Positions 41,184 through 49,839 of a DNA stretch of 64,000 bases are shown piece by piece (the stretch's first letter is position 1; each line of letters opens with the position of its first letter). Origin of the DNA: Micromonospora gifhornensis (GTDB lineage: Bacteria > Actinomycetota > Actinomycetes > Mycobacteriales > Micromonosporaceae); contig NZ_BOPA01000021.1 of assembly GCF_016863515.1 (NCBI RefSeq), positions 62,001-126,000 of the forward strand, read 5' to 3'. The notes beneath the pieces were generated by a model that was given only the letters and a program-made list of their open reading frames with translations, was not told the DNA's origin and did not search any database. Position numbers and translations under genes: made by a program.

Positions 41184-42392
41184 CTAGAACTCCTCGAAGC
41201 CGCCGAAGTCGCCGCCGAAGTCCTCGCCACCGAAGTCACCGGCGGCCTCGGCGATCTCTTCCTCGCCACCCTCCAGGGCGTTGCCGATCATGTGACCGGC
41301 CACCATGCCGCCCATGGCGCCGAGCGCCGCGCCCGCGACGATCCCGCCCATGCCGGGGCCGCTGCGGTGATGCTGCTGCGGGTGGCCGTACTTGTTGGGC
41401 GGGCCGTATCCGGGCGGAGCACCGTAACCCTGCTGCGGGTAGCCCTGCTGCGGGTAACCCTGGGCAGCGTGCGGGGCCGGGTAGCCCTGCGGCGGGTACC
41501 CCTGCGGTGGCACACCCTGCGGCGGGTAGCCGGGCGCGCCGCCGTAGCCCGGCTGCGGACCGTAACCCTGCGGCGGGCCGTACCCGGGCGCAGCGAAGTG
41601 CTGGCTGCGCATGCTGCCGTACCGTCCGACCGTCTCACCCAGCCAGCCGTCGACGACCTGCACCCAGTCCGGCCGGTCGGCCTCGGCGTGCGAGACCTGG
41701 TACCGGCCGAAGACGTCGTGACCCGGGTTGAGGAAGCCGCCGCGCTTGTCGCACTCCAGCACCACGTCCACGCCGTGCGGGTTGGTGACGAAGGTCAGCT
41801 CCAGCTCGTTGATGGTCTGCGCGTACTGCGGCGCGGCGAAGAACTCGATCTCCTGGTAGAACGGCAACGTCTGCTGTACGCCGTGGATGCGACCACGCTC
41901 CAGGTCGGCCGACTTGAACCGGAAGCCGAGCTGGAGGAACGCCTCCAGGATGCGCTCGTGCACCGGCAGCGGGTGCACGCTGACCTGGTCGAGGTCGCCC
42001 TTGTCGACCGCACGGGCGATGGACAGCTCGGTGCGCAGCCCCATCGTCATGCCGCGCAGACGCTGGCCGTACACGTCGGTGATGGGGGTTTCCCAGGGCA
42101 CCACCAGCTGGAACGGGATGGAGAGCTGCTGCTTGGGGGCCAGCTGGAACGCGCCGCTGATCGGGTGCCGGTGGAACTCCATGACCCCGGCGTACTCGCT
42201 GTCGCCGCTCTCGATCTCGACCCGGGTGACCAGACCGACGGCGATGTGCTCGATGTTCGCCGGGGCTTCCCCGCCTGTCAGGTTGACCTGGCCGTCGAGG
42301 GGCTGCCCTGGCCGGGTATGCGGATTGGCCAGGACGGTGTCCACACTGGGGCCGCCCACCCCGAGCGCGCTCAACATCTTCTTGAAGACCAT
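41184..42392 (-). CDS. spo0M: Spo0M-like sporulation-control protein
   Basis: A 402-residue cytosolic arrestin-like protein. The first 260 residues are the Spo0M domain (LSALGVGGPSVDTVLANPHTRPGQPLDGQVNLTGG, FQLVVPWETPITDV, RIHGVQQTLPFYQEIEFF). Then comes a GYPPQGYP-type repeat region, a Gly/Ala hydrophobic segment (IVAGAALGAMGGMVAGHMIG) and an acidic Phe/Gly tail. GGGAG precedes the ATG. Role in actinomycetes is not established; in Bacillus it modulates sporulation. Confidence 0.9.
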   Translation of the reverse strand: MVFKKMLSALGVGGPSVDTVLANPHTRPGQPLDGQVNLTGGEAPANIEHIAVGLVTRVEIESGDSEYAGVMEFHRHPISGAFQLAPKQQLSIPFQLVVPWETPITDVYGQRLRGMTMGLRTELSIARAVDKGDLDQVSVHPLPVHERILEAFLQLGFRFKSADLERGRIHGVQQTLPFYQEIEFFAAPQYAQTINELELTFVTNPHGVDVVLECDKRGGFLNPGHDVFGRYQVSHAEADRPDWVQVVDGWLGETVGRYGSMRSQHFAAPGYGPPQGYGPQPGYGGAPGYPPQGVPPQGYPPQGYPAPHAAQGYPQQGYPQQGYGAPPGYGPPNKYGHPQQHHRSGPGMGGIVAGAALGAMGGMVAGHMIGNALEGGEEEIAEAAGDFGGEDFGGDFGGFEEF

Positions 42393-42518
42393 CGGTACTC
42401 CCGCTGGGGTCTGGTGCCCGGTCTCCCTTGAGGAGCGGACGCTGACGCTGGCACCCTATCGACTGCCGCTGTGAGGTCGCTGAAAACCGGCACGACACAC
42501 AGCAAAAGCGGTCGGTGT

Positions 42519-43080
42519 TCAGCGTCCGGCGCCAACGAAGGCGACGATTTCGTCGAGTCCGGGGCGGTAGCCGTCGCTGGTCTCCACCTCGATCTGGGGG
42601 CACGTCGAGCCGGACCGGCTGGAAGCCGTGGTGGCCGACGGCATGGGTCAGCTGGTCGTCGCCGAGAGTGGCGTCGGCATGGGCCCGCCGGATCGGATTC
42701 TCGTCCTGCCGTCGCCGGACACGATCGAAGGCGGTCTGCGCGGCGACCCGGCAGTGCACCACCCGGACGTCGGCGATCCCCATCAGCGGCTCCAGGTGGG
42801 GGCGCCAGAGGCGGTCCTGGAATGCTGCCTCGGCGACCGTAGTGACGCCCGCGGTCAGCAGCACCTCAAGCACCGTGAAGAAGGTGGGCAGGGTCCGCAG
42901 GCTCAGCTCGTCGACAGGTGCCGCCGTGACATCGCCGGTGGCGTGGACCATGCCTTCCTTGATCTCGTCTCGGCAGATCGCGGGACAGCCGATCCGCCGA
43001 GCGAGCAGGTGAGCAAGTGTCGTCTTGCCGGCCGCGGGCGGCCCGCTGACGACGACAAGGGTCGGGGTTGTGCCCATCAT
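42519..43080 (-). pseudogene. P-loop kinase-like gene with a one-base frameshift
   Basis: The intact part starts MGTTPTLVVVSGPPAAGKTTLAHLLARRIG with a Walker A and continues CRDEIKEGMV to PVRLDVP, as in small AAA/zeta-like kinases. At the run of five G (42596-42600, minus-strand CCCCC) the frame is lost. Removing one base restores QIEVETSDGYRPGLDEIVAFV and a stop at 42519, giving about 186 residues. Without the correction the reading frame runs on far into spo0M. Either a real mutation or a homopolymer sequencing error. Confidence 0.75.
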
Positions 43081-43140
43081 GTCGTTATAGCCCCACCGGG
43101 CGCGGTGCTCGGCGGTGTTGCGGTGTCGGGAGCAACCCCG

Positions 43141-43174
43141 CCGGTGGCCGGGTCCTCCCGGACCCGGCCACCGG
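43141..43174 (-). terminator. Terminator of the GH5 gene
   Basis: CCGGTGGCCGGGTCC pairs perfectly with GGACCCGGCCACCGG (15 bp) around a 4-nt loop, 6 bp after the GH5 stop. Confidence 0.85.
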
Positions 43175-43179
43175 GGTCG

Positions 43180-44556
43180 TCAGCTCGCGGTGCAGGTCAC
43201 CGTGGGTACGGAGTTGGTACCGGCCCAGCCGCCGATGAAGCCGAAGCTGGTGCTGGCACCGGCACCGAGCCGGCCGTTGTAGTCGACGTTACGGGCGGTC
43301 ACCGTCGAGCCGCTGGTGCTGACCGTGGCGTTCCACGACTGGGTCACCGACTGGCCGTTGGCGTACGTCCACCGCACCGTCCAGCCGTTGATGGCGTTGA
43401 GCCCGGCGGTCACCCGTACATCGCCCTGGAAACCGCCCTGCCACTGGTTGGTGATCGCGTACGTGGCGGTGCAGCCGGCGCCCGGCGACGGGGTGACCGG
43501 CGGGGGCGTGGTCGGCGGGGGCGAGGTGGGCGGGGTGGTCGTGGGCGGGGGCGTGGTCGGCGGCGGGAGCGAGTCGTAGACGCTTGCCTGCCGCGAGGTC
43601 TGCCGGATGCCGTTGGTGCCGTTGAACAACCGCTGTCCCCAGGTGGTCAGCTGGTTCGGGTCGAAGTTCGTGGCCATGTCGAGGTATTCGACGCCACCGC
43701 CGTTGCCGCTCCACGACCAGCCCAGCCATCCGATCCCGTTGGCCTGGGTGTACGACAGGATGGCGTCCTCGTCGGGGTCACCGTCGGAGTGGTAGTGGCC
43801 GAACTCGCCGACCACGATCGGCAGTTGCCGGCTGCGGAACCGGCCCAGGTAGTCGCTGATCTCGGCGGCGGTGTCGAAGACGCCGTACATGTGGATGGAG
43901 AAGACGATGTTGCGGGCCGGGTCGGCGTCGAACACCGTCGGGGCGGCGTCGCGCATGGTGAAGGACCAGTCCTGACCCCAGTTCGGGCCGTCCACCATGA
44001 TGGTGTGGGTCAGGCCCGCGGTGCGCAGTCGCCGGATCGCGTTGCTCGTGTCGGTGGCCCAGGACGAGTAGTTCTGGTTGCCGTACGGCTCGTTGCCGAT
44101 GTTGACGATGACGAACCGTTCCTGGCCGTTGAGCGCGCTGGCGATGCTGAGCCAGTAGTCGACCGCGCGGTCGAGGCTGACCGCGCCGCTCTGCTCGCCG
44201 TAGCCGGTGGTGTCGTGCACCTCCAGCACGCAGATCAGCCGGTGGGCCTTGCAGAGCCCGATCACGTTCGTCACGTCCTCGGCGCTGTTGCGGGTCCACC
44301 GGTCGCCGCTGGAGAGCACGACCCGGACGGTGTTCGCACCGAGTGCCTTGATGTTGGCGAAGGAACTGGTCTGGTGGGTGTACCAGGTGTGCGCGTGGTT
44401 GACCCCGCGCATGATGAACTCGTTGCCGTTGGCGTCGTAGAGCTTGCCGCCGCTGACCGTGAAGCCGGAGGCCGCCTGCGCCGACGGGCCGAAGGCGAAC
44501 ACTGCGGCGACCGTCGCCAGCAGGATGGCGCCGACGCCCGCGAATAGCTTTCTCAT
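43180..44556 (-). CDS. Secreted GH5 endoglycanase (mannanase/cellulase-like) with CBM2
   Basis: A 458-residue extracellular glycoside hydrolase. ATG at 44556 follows GAGGAAG and begins a signal peptide (GVGAILLATVAAVFAFGPSAQA). The GH5 domain has the acid/base Glu156 in NIGNEPYG and the nucleophile Glu251 in VVGEFGHY. The early RGVNHAHTWY suggests the mannanase subfamily (GH5_8). A Pro/Thr linker leads to a CBM2 (TATYAITNQWQGGFQGDVRVT ... Cys pair at both ends) that binds cellulose or mannan. Two AACCGGTT sites upstream suggest control by a LacI-type sugar repressor. Confidence 0.95.
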   Translation of the reverse strand: MRKLFAGVGAILLATVAAVFAFGPSAQAASGFTVSGGKLYDANGNEFIMRGVNHAHTWYTHQTSSFANIKALGANTVRVVLSSGDRWTRNSAEDVTNVIGLCKAHRLICVLEVHDTTGYGEQSGAVSLDRAVDYWLSIASALNGQERFVIVNIGNEPYGNQNYSSWATDTSNAIRRLRTAGLTHTIMVDGPNWGQDWSFTMRDAAPTVFDADPARNIVFSIHMYGVFDTAAEISDYLGRFRSRQLPIVVGEFGHYHSDGDPDEDAILSYTQANGIGWLGWSWSGNGGGVEYLDMATNFDPNQLTTWGQRLFNGTNGIRQTSRQASVYDSLPPPTTPPPTTTPPTSPPPTTPPPVTPSPGAGCTATYAITNQWQGGFQGDVRVTAGLNAINGWTVRWTYANGQSVTQSWNATVSTSGSTVTARNVDYNGRLGAGASTSFGFIGGWAGTNSVPTVTCTAS

Positions 44557-44689
44557 GGTCTTCCTCGCATGAGGTTTCTCCCCCGTGCCCAGGGGGTGAT
44601 GAGTGACGGGTGGCGGCTGCAGCCCGACAGCCGCGGAAGCAGGGCCCGGCGAGGCAGACATCAGCGTAGGCCGATGGATCGGTGGAAAG

Positions 44690-44814
44690 CAACCGGTTCA
44701 GTACGCATTGCGAACCGCGCCGCCCCCGTGACTGCGTACAGGACCGAGCTGTCACGGGGGCGGCCATCCCCACCACAGGGCACGCGGCAGGTCAGCACCT
44801 GAACCGGTTCAGGT
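44690..44814. promoter_or_regulatory. LacI-type operators upstream of GH5
   Basis: ACCTGAACCGGTTCAGGT (44797-44814) is a perfect 18-bp palindrome with a central CG, typical of LacI-family repressors. A second, partial copy, CAACCGGTTCAG, lies at 44690-44701. Both lie between the divergent GH5 and LLM genes. Confidence 0.65.
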
Positions 44815-44915
44815 CAACGGTAGGCAGGGGGCCGGTAGGCGTCAAGCATCGGCGAGGGTTGACACGTGCGGACCGGGGTATCCGGAACGGGCCACCCGGC
44901 CCGGAAGGAGACACC

Positions 44916-45878
44916 ATGGTCAACATCGGCTACACCCTGATGGGTGAGCAGGCAGGCCCGAAGGAACTGGTCGACTACGCGGTACGGGCCGAGGCGGCCG
45001 GTTTCGACCACATCGTCACCTCTGACCACTACTACCCCTGGCTGGAGTCACAGGGCCACTCCCCGTACGCCTGGTCGGTGCTCGGTGCGGTCGCCCACGC
45101 CACCTCCCGCGCGGAGCTGATGTCCTTCGTGACCTGCCCGATCCGCCGCTACCACCCGGCCGTCGTGGCGCAGAAGGCCGCCACCATCGGGGTGCTCTCC
45201 GACGGCCGGTTCACTCTCGGTCTGGGCGCCGGGGAGAACCTCAACGAGCACGTCGTCGGCGCCTGGCCGCACGTGCAGCAGCGGCACGAGATGTTCGAGG
45301 AGGCGTTGCAGATCATCCGCCCGCTGCTCAACGGTGAGACGTTGACCTTCTCCGGCAATCACTACGATGTGCCGGACGCCTACATCTGGGACCGGCCCGA
45401 CGCTCCGGTGCCGATGGCGGTGGCCGCCTCCGGCCGACAGTCGGCCACCCTCGCCGCCGAGTACGGCGACGCCATGGTCGCGACCGACCCGGAGGCGCGC
45501 CTGGTCGAGATGTACGAGCAGGCCGGTGGTGCCGGACGACCCCGCTACGGGCAGGTGGCCATCTGCTACGGCCCGGACGAGGCGGAGTGCCGCAAGATCG
45601 CCCACGATCAGTTCCGCTGGTTCGGGCTGGGCTGGAAGGTCAACACCGACCTGCCCGACAACGACGCCTTCGAGGCGGCCACCTGCAGCGTCCGGGAGGA
45701 GGACGTGGCGGCCGGCATCTCCTGCGGGCCGGACGTGGACAAGCACGTCGAGGCGTTCAAGAAGTTCGTCGACGCCGGGTTCACGCACGTGGCGCTGGTC
45801 CAGGTCGGCGGCGACAGTCAGCCGATGTTCCTCGACTGGGCGCAGGAGCAGCTGCTGCCCCGCCTGCGCGACCTGTGA
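44916..45878 (+). CDS. F420-dependent LLM-class oxidoreductase
   Basis: A 320-residue TIM-barrel enzyme of the F420-dependent glucose-6-phosphate dehydrogenase-like group (IGYTLMGEQAGPKELVDYAVRAEAAGFDHIVTSDHYYPWL, GRFTLGLGAGENLNEHVVG). GGAAGGAG precedes the ATG. Its stop overlaps the next start (GTGA), so the alpha/beta hydrolase is co-translated. Substrate unknown; Trp/His residues near 40-50 line the F420 site in relatives. Confidence 0.92.
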   Translation: MVNIGYTLMGEQAGPKELVDYAVRAEAAGFDHIVTSDHYYPWLESQGHSPYAWSVLGAVAHATSRAELMSFVTCPIRRYHPAVVAQKAATIGVLSDGRFTLGLGAGENLNEHVVGAWPHVQQRHEMFEEALQIIRPLLNGETLTFSGNHYDVPDAYIWDRPDAPVPMAVAASGRQSATLAAEYGDAMVATDPEARLVEMYEQAGGAGRPRYGQVAICYGPDEAECRKIAHDQFRWFGLGWKVNTDLPDNDAFEAATCSVREEDVAAGISCGPDVDKHVEAFKKFVDAGFTHVALVQVGGDSQPMFLDWAQEQLLPRLRDL

Positions 45879-46732
45879 GCACCGGGTCAGCGGGTCGGGG
45901 CACGGCGAGCCGGGCCCTGCTGCGGCTCGCGCTCGCCGCACCGGCCGACGCGGCCGGGCTGACCAGTCAGTGGCGACACGTCGACGGCATCCGCACCCAC
46001 GTCCGACGCAGCGTCGACGCACCGCCCGGCACGCCGATCGTGCTGGTGCACGGGCTGGCCGTGTCGCACCGCTACCTCACCCCGCTGGCCGTGGCGCTGT
46101 CCGACCACCACCCGGTGTACGCGCCGGACCTGCCCGGCTTCGGGCTCAGCGCCCACCCCGCCGAGGCGTATGACGTACCTCGGCACGCCGACCACCTGGC
46201 CGCGCTGCTGGCCGCGTACCGGCTGCCGCCGGTGTGCGTGTTCGGGCACTCGTTCGGCGCGGAGGTCGCCGCCGCCCTCGCCGTACGCCATCGACACGCG
46301 GTACGCGCCCTGGTGCTGGCCGGGCCGACGAGCGATCCGCGGGCCCGGTCCCGGACCGGCCAGCTCCGTCGCCTGCTGCTCGACCTGCCCCGGGAGGCGC
46401 TGTGGCAGGCCCCGGTCCTGGTACGTGACCTCGCCGACGCCCGCCCGCCGCGCGTGTGGGCCACCCTCTCGCGCTCGGTCCGCAACCGGATCGAGGACGA
46501 CCTGACCCGACTCACCGTCCCCACCCTGGTGCTCACCGGCGCCCGGGATCCGATCGCGCCGCCGGCCTGGCGGGACCGGGCAGCTGCCCTGGTACCCCAG
46601 GTCCGTACGGTCTCGGTGCCGGGCGCGGCACACAACGTCGCCAGCACCGCCCCCCGCCAGGTCGCCGACGCCGTTCGGGCGCTGCTCGACGACCGCGTCC
46701 ACGACCGACTCGACACACTGACGAACAGGTGA
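45875..46732 (+). CDS. Alpha/beta hydrolase
   Basis: A 285-residue esterase/lipase-like protein. Oxyanion HG (LVHGLAVSHRY), nucleophile elbow GHSFGAE, Asp in TGARDPIAPP and His in GAAHNVAS complete the triad. GTG at 45875 overlaps the LLM stop. Substrate unknown. Confidence 0.9.
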   Translation: MSTGSAGRGTASRALLRLALAAPADAAGLTSQWRHVDGIRTHVRRSVDAPPGTPIVLVHGLAVSHRYLTPLAVALSDHHPVYAPDLPGFGLSAHPAEAYDVPRHADHLAALLAAYRLPPVCVFGHSFGAEVAAALAVRHRHAVRALVLAGPTSDPRARSRTGQLRRLLLDLPREALWQAPVLVRDLADARPPRVWATLSRSVRNRIEDDLTRLTVPTLVLTGARDPIAPPAWRDRAAALVPQVRTVSVPGAAHNVASTAPRQVADAVRALLDDRVHDRLDTLTNR

Positions 46733-46736
46733 ACCC

Positions 46737-46856
46737 ATGCGTATCGGCAACACGGAGATCCGACCCGCCGGTGGCGGCCTCGGCTGCCTTCTGATGATCC
46801 TCGTTTCGATCGTCGCCTCGATCGTGCTGACCGTCCTGATCAACCTGGTCCTCTGA
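46737..46856 (+). CDS. 39-residue single-helix membrane peptide
   Basis: RIGNTEIRPAGGGLGCLLMI followed by LVSIVASIVLTVLINLVL. ATG follows AGGTGA and lies 4 bp after the hydrolase stop, so it is probably the last gene of the operon. A polar N-terminus plus one membrane helix is all that can be said. Confidence 0.6.
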   Translation: MRIGNTEIRPAGGGLGCLLMILVSIVASIVLTVLINLVL

Positions 46857-46943
46857 CCGTCCTGCCCAACCTGGTCGGGCGGCCGTCCTGCGCGGATCCG
46901 GTCGAGCGACTGCTCTGCGCGGATCCGGTCGGGCGACCGCCGG

Positions 46944-47388
46944 TCAGCGGAGCAGGCCGAGGGCGAACAGGGTCTCGCGGATCTCCCGCCCGACCGGCTC
47001 CAGGACGCTGGTCCGCAGCCAGCGGGCCGGCGCCACGACGGTGAATCGCCAGACGGCGCGGATCGCCCGGCCCACCGGCACCACCGTGTTGCGCCACAGC
47101 CAGCGGGTCGCCAGCCAGAGTGGACGCAGGGTCAGCGCCCAGCACCACCACAGGATCCGGCCGGAGGCCCACCAGGCCCAGGACAGCGCGGCGCCCAGGT
47201 GCTCGCCCACGACCACCAGCCACCGGCCCACCTGCTGCAGGGCCGGGGTGAGCACCCGTACCAGCCAGGTCACCGGCACCCACACCCGCACCAACGCAGC
47301 GGGGGCCACAACACGTGGTGCCACAGCCAGACCAGGCCCTGCCACAGCCAGGTCAGCGGCAACCAGACCAGCCTCTGCCACAGCCCGA
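46944..47388 (-). pseudogene. Broken Trp-rich membrane-protein gene
   Basis: The 3' part encodes RVWVPVTWLVRVLTPALQQ...WRFTVVAPARWLRTSVLEPVGREIRE, a Trp/Arg-rich multi-helix protein. Upstream, the matching composition continues in a different frame (LWQRLVWLPLTWLWQGLVWLWHH) and joins the first only if one G is restored near 47293-47296. That frame has no start codon before a stop in the loop of the palindrome at 47389-47448. The gene is therefore both frameshifted and missing its 5' end. Confidence 0.6.
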
Positions 47389-47448
47389 GTTGATCAAGAG
47401 GTTTTGGTCACGACAGGCCGCCCAGGAGACCAAAACCTCTTGATCAAC
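47389..47448. repeat. Perfect 21-bp-arm palindrome (GTTGATCAAGAGG type)
   Basis: Arms 47389-47409 and 47428-47448 are perfect reverse complements (left arm begins GTTGATCAAGAGGTTTTGG) around an 18-nt loop. It belongs with the elements at 62910-62979 and 39862-39903. It abuts the broken Trp-rich gene. Confidence 0.8.
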
Positions 47449-47509
47449 AAGGGCGAGAGCAAGGGCGGGGCGCGGGGTCAGGTGGAGGTGGGGGTGAGGG
47501 AGAGGGTGG

Positions 47510-48256
47510 TCAGGAGGGGGTGGTGGTCGGAGGCCTGGTGGGTGTGGGGGTGCGGAGCACTTCGACAGTCAGCAGGCGGGTGGCCAGGGCGGGGGTGGCG
47601 AGCAGGTAGTCCAGGCGCATGTCGGAGAACTCGGCGCCGCCGTAGCCGGTGGGCACGGTCGGACCGGCGTTCGCGCCCAGGTCGACCAGGCCGGTGGCGA
47701 GCAGTCGGGCCACCGCGCGGGTGTCCGGGGTCCGACCGTCGCGGCGCAGGTGACGGCGACGGTACGCCACCGGCAGCCGGGCGATCTGCTCGGCGTGGTC
47801 GGCGTACGGGTCGAGGGTGTTCAGGTCACCGGCGAGCAGCGCCAGGCCGTCGCGGGCCCGGCGCAGCGCGGCGGCCGCCCAGCCGGCTTCGATCAGACGA
47901 CGTCGACCGGTGTACGGGTAGAAGTGGGTGCTCAGCACGGTCAACGGGCCGGCGTCGGTGCCGATCGTCACCCGTTGCGCGCCGTGGTGGAACGGGCGGC
48001 GGACCGGTGCGGCGGTCAGCACCGGCCAGGTCGACCGGACCAGCACCGCGACCGGCTGCCCGAACCAACTGCCCGCCACGTAGGGCCGCAGGCCCAGCCG
48101 GGCGGCGAAGGCGGTCACGTCCAGCCCCCGCAACTCCTGCAGGGCGAGCACGTCGGGGCGGGCCTGCGCGATCACCCGCAGCAGCGCGTCGCGTCGATCC
48201 GGTCCACCGGAGTCCCGGCCGCCGTTGCGGACGTTCCAGGTGAGCACGCGCAGCAC
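47510..48256 (-). CDS. Endonuclease/exonuclease/phosphatase family protein
   Basis: A 248-residue EEP-fold metal-dependent hydrolase. LTWNVRNGG, LALQELRG, STHFYPYTG, LLAGDLNTLD and a C-terminal FSDMRLDYLLATPAL give the Asn, Glu, His, Asp-Asn and Asp catalytic set (the usual final SDH is not obvious). GTG start at 48256, 6 bp after the PAP2 gene stop. Substrate may be a phosphodiester lipid or nucleic acid. Confidence 0.85.
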   Translation of the reverse strand: MLRVLTWNVRNGGRDSGGPDRRDALLRVIAQARPDVLALQELRGLDVTAFAARLGLRPYVAGSWFGQPVAVLVRSTWPVLTAAPVRRPFHHGAQRVTIGTDAGPLTVLSTHFYPYTGRRRLIEAGWAAAALRRARDGLALLAGDLNTLDPYADHAEQIARLPVAYRRRHLRRDGRTPDTRAVARLLATGLVDLGANAGPTVPTGYGGAEFSDMRLDYLLATPALATRLLTVEVLRTPTPTRPPTTTPS

Positions 48257-48262
48257 GGCGGA

Positions 48263-49753
48263 TCAGTCCGCCCGACCGGCCCTGGCCAACTCGTCGTCGA
48301 GGGTGTCGACGTCCTCGGATTCGATTGTCGGCTGGTTGCCTTCGTAGACGTCGGCGTTGGGTCGCAGCACCCAGTACAGCAGCCCGATCCACAGGCCGGT
48401 GAGCATGATGGCGCCCATGAAGTCGGTCGGGTGGTGCATGCCCCGGTACATCCGGGAGACCGCCACGCCGACCGGCAGCACCACCGCCAGCGCCACGAAC
48501 AGCCACCGCCACCACCTGTCGGTGCGCGGGAAGACGATGACCGCGATGGCGACCCACAGGCACAGGGTGGCCGCGATGTGGCCGGACGGGAAGGACGAGG
48601 TCGGCATCGGCCCGTCCAGGTTCTCCACCGGTGGGCGCGGACGGTCCACCGCGGCGGCGGAGGCGAGGAAGAGGGTCAGTTCGCCGAACATGGTCAGCGC
48701 CACGAACAGCACCGGCCGCCAGCGCCGCCAGATGGCCAGCACCAGCGGGCAGAAGATCATCGAGATGAGCAGAATCGCGTGGGTGTCGCCGGCCTTGCTC
48801 CACCACCAGCTCAGGTCGTTCAGCGCCGGGGTCTGCCGGGCGGCGAACCAGGTCGGCACCACCTCGTCCCAGGTGGCGAAGAAGGTGCCCTTGGCGTGGT
48901 AGCTGACGAACGTGCCGAAGGCATACAGCGCGCCGAAGACCAGCACCCAACCGACGATGATCTCGGCGATGCCGGCTCGGGCGTGCGGCAGCAACTTCTC
49001 CTCGTCCGGCGCGGGCGCCACCTCGTGTGCCGCCTCCGGTTCCAGCCCTTCGGTCAACGGCACGGCCGGACGGCCCCGCTCCACCCGCCACAGGCGGAAG
49101 GCGTACGCGGTGACGCCGAGCCAGGCCGCGCCGAGCAGCCACGCGCCGATCACGTCGGAAAGGAAGTGCACGCCGAGCGCGACCCGGGTGAAACCGATGA
49201 GGAAGACCACGACACCGACCACGACCATCGCCAACTTCCGCCAGCGCGGGGCCATCGCCGGCAGGAAGACCAGCAGCAACGCACCATAGGCCACCATCGA
49301 CCCGAGCGCGTGGCCGCTGGGGAAGCTCTGGCCGGCGTACGAGCTGATCGGCGTCGCCACCTCGGGCCGCAACCGGTCCACCAGGGTCTTGAGGGCCGGG
49401 TCGAGGATCAGCGCGCCGGCACCGGTGACGATCACGAAGACGGCGAGCCGGCCCTGCCGCCGGATCAGCAACCCCACCACGGCGACGGTGACCAGCCAGA
49501 CGATGACCGCTCGACCACCCAGATCGGTGATCGCGTTGAGCACCGTGACCAGCGGGCCGATCGGCGAGACCCGAGCGTTGAGCCACTGCGCCACACCGTG
49601 GTCGACGTCGTACAGCGGCGACCACTGCACGCGGACCAGCACCAGCACCAACCCGAAACCGACCCCGGCACCGAGTACGAGCGCCAGGCCGGCGAGCGTA
49701 CGTTCGGTGAAGTGTCCCAGGGGTCGACGCAGTACGTCCTTGACCGCGCCCAC
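48263..49753 (-). CDS. Fused double PAP2-superfamily membrane phosphatase
   Basis: A 496-residue polytopic protein with two PAP2 domains. Domain 1 has KTLVDRLRP, SFPSGH and RVALGVHFLSD, a complete active site. Domain 2 has VDRPRP without the Lys, then SFPSGH and SRMYRGMHHPTD. So the second site lacks the motif-1 Lys. GTG at 49753 follows AAGGAGG. Likely dephosphorylates undecaprenyl or phosphatidate-type lipids at the outer face. Followed closely by the EEP gene. Confidence 0.9.
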   Translation of the reverse strand: MGAVKDVLRRPLGHFTERTLAGLALVLGAGVGFGLVLVLVRVQWSPLYDVDHGVAQWLNARVSPIGPLVTVLNAITDLGGRAVIVWLVTVAVVGLLIRRQGRLAVFVIVTGAGALILDPALKTLVDRLRPEVATPISSYAGQSFPSGHALGSMVAYGALLLVFLPAMAPRWRKLAMVVVGVVVFLIGFTRVALGVHFLSDVIGAWLLGAAWLGVTAYAFRLWRVERGRPAVPLTEGLEPEAAHEVAPAPDEEKLLPHARAGIAEIIVGWVLVFGALYAFGTFVSYHAKGTFFATWDEVVPTWFAARQTPALNDLSWWWSKAGDTHAILLISMIFCPLVLAIWRRWRPVLFVALTMFGELTLFLASAAAVDRPRPPVENLDGPMPTSSFPSGHIAATLCLWVAIAVIVFPRTDRWWRWLFVALAVVLPVGVAVSRMYRGMHHPTDFMGAIMLTGLWIGLLYWVLRPNADVYEGNQPTIESEDVDTLDDELARAGRAD

Positions 49754-49839
49754 GGCAGCCTCCTTCGCCTCTGGCGTGCCGCTGTACCCGGTCGATGTGT
49801 CGCGTACACCCGCCGCGTCGGCGGGTCGGCTCGTTCGGG

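Noticed and set aside
41635..42518. Continuation of the kinase reading frame through spo0M
   Set aside because: It exists only because of the one-base shift at 42596-42600 and overlaps spo0M out of frame on the same strand.
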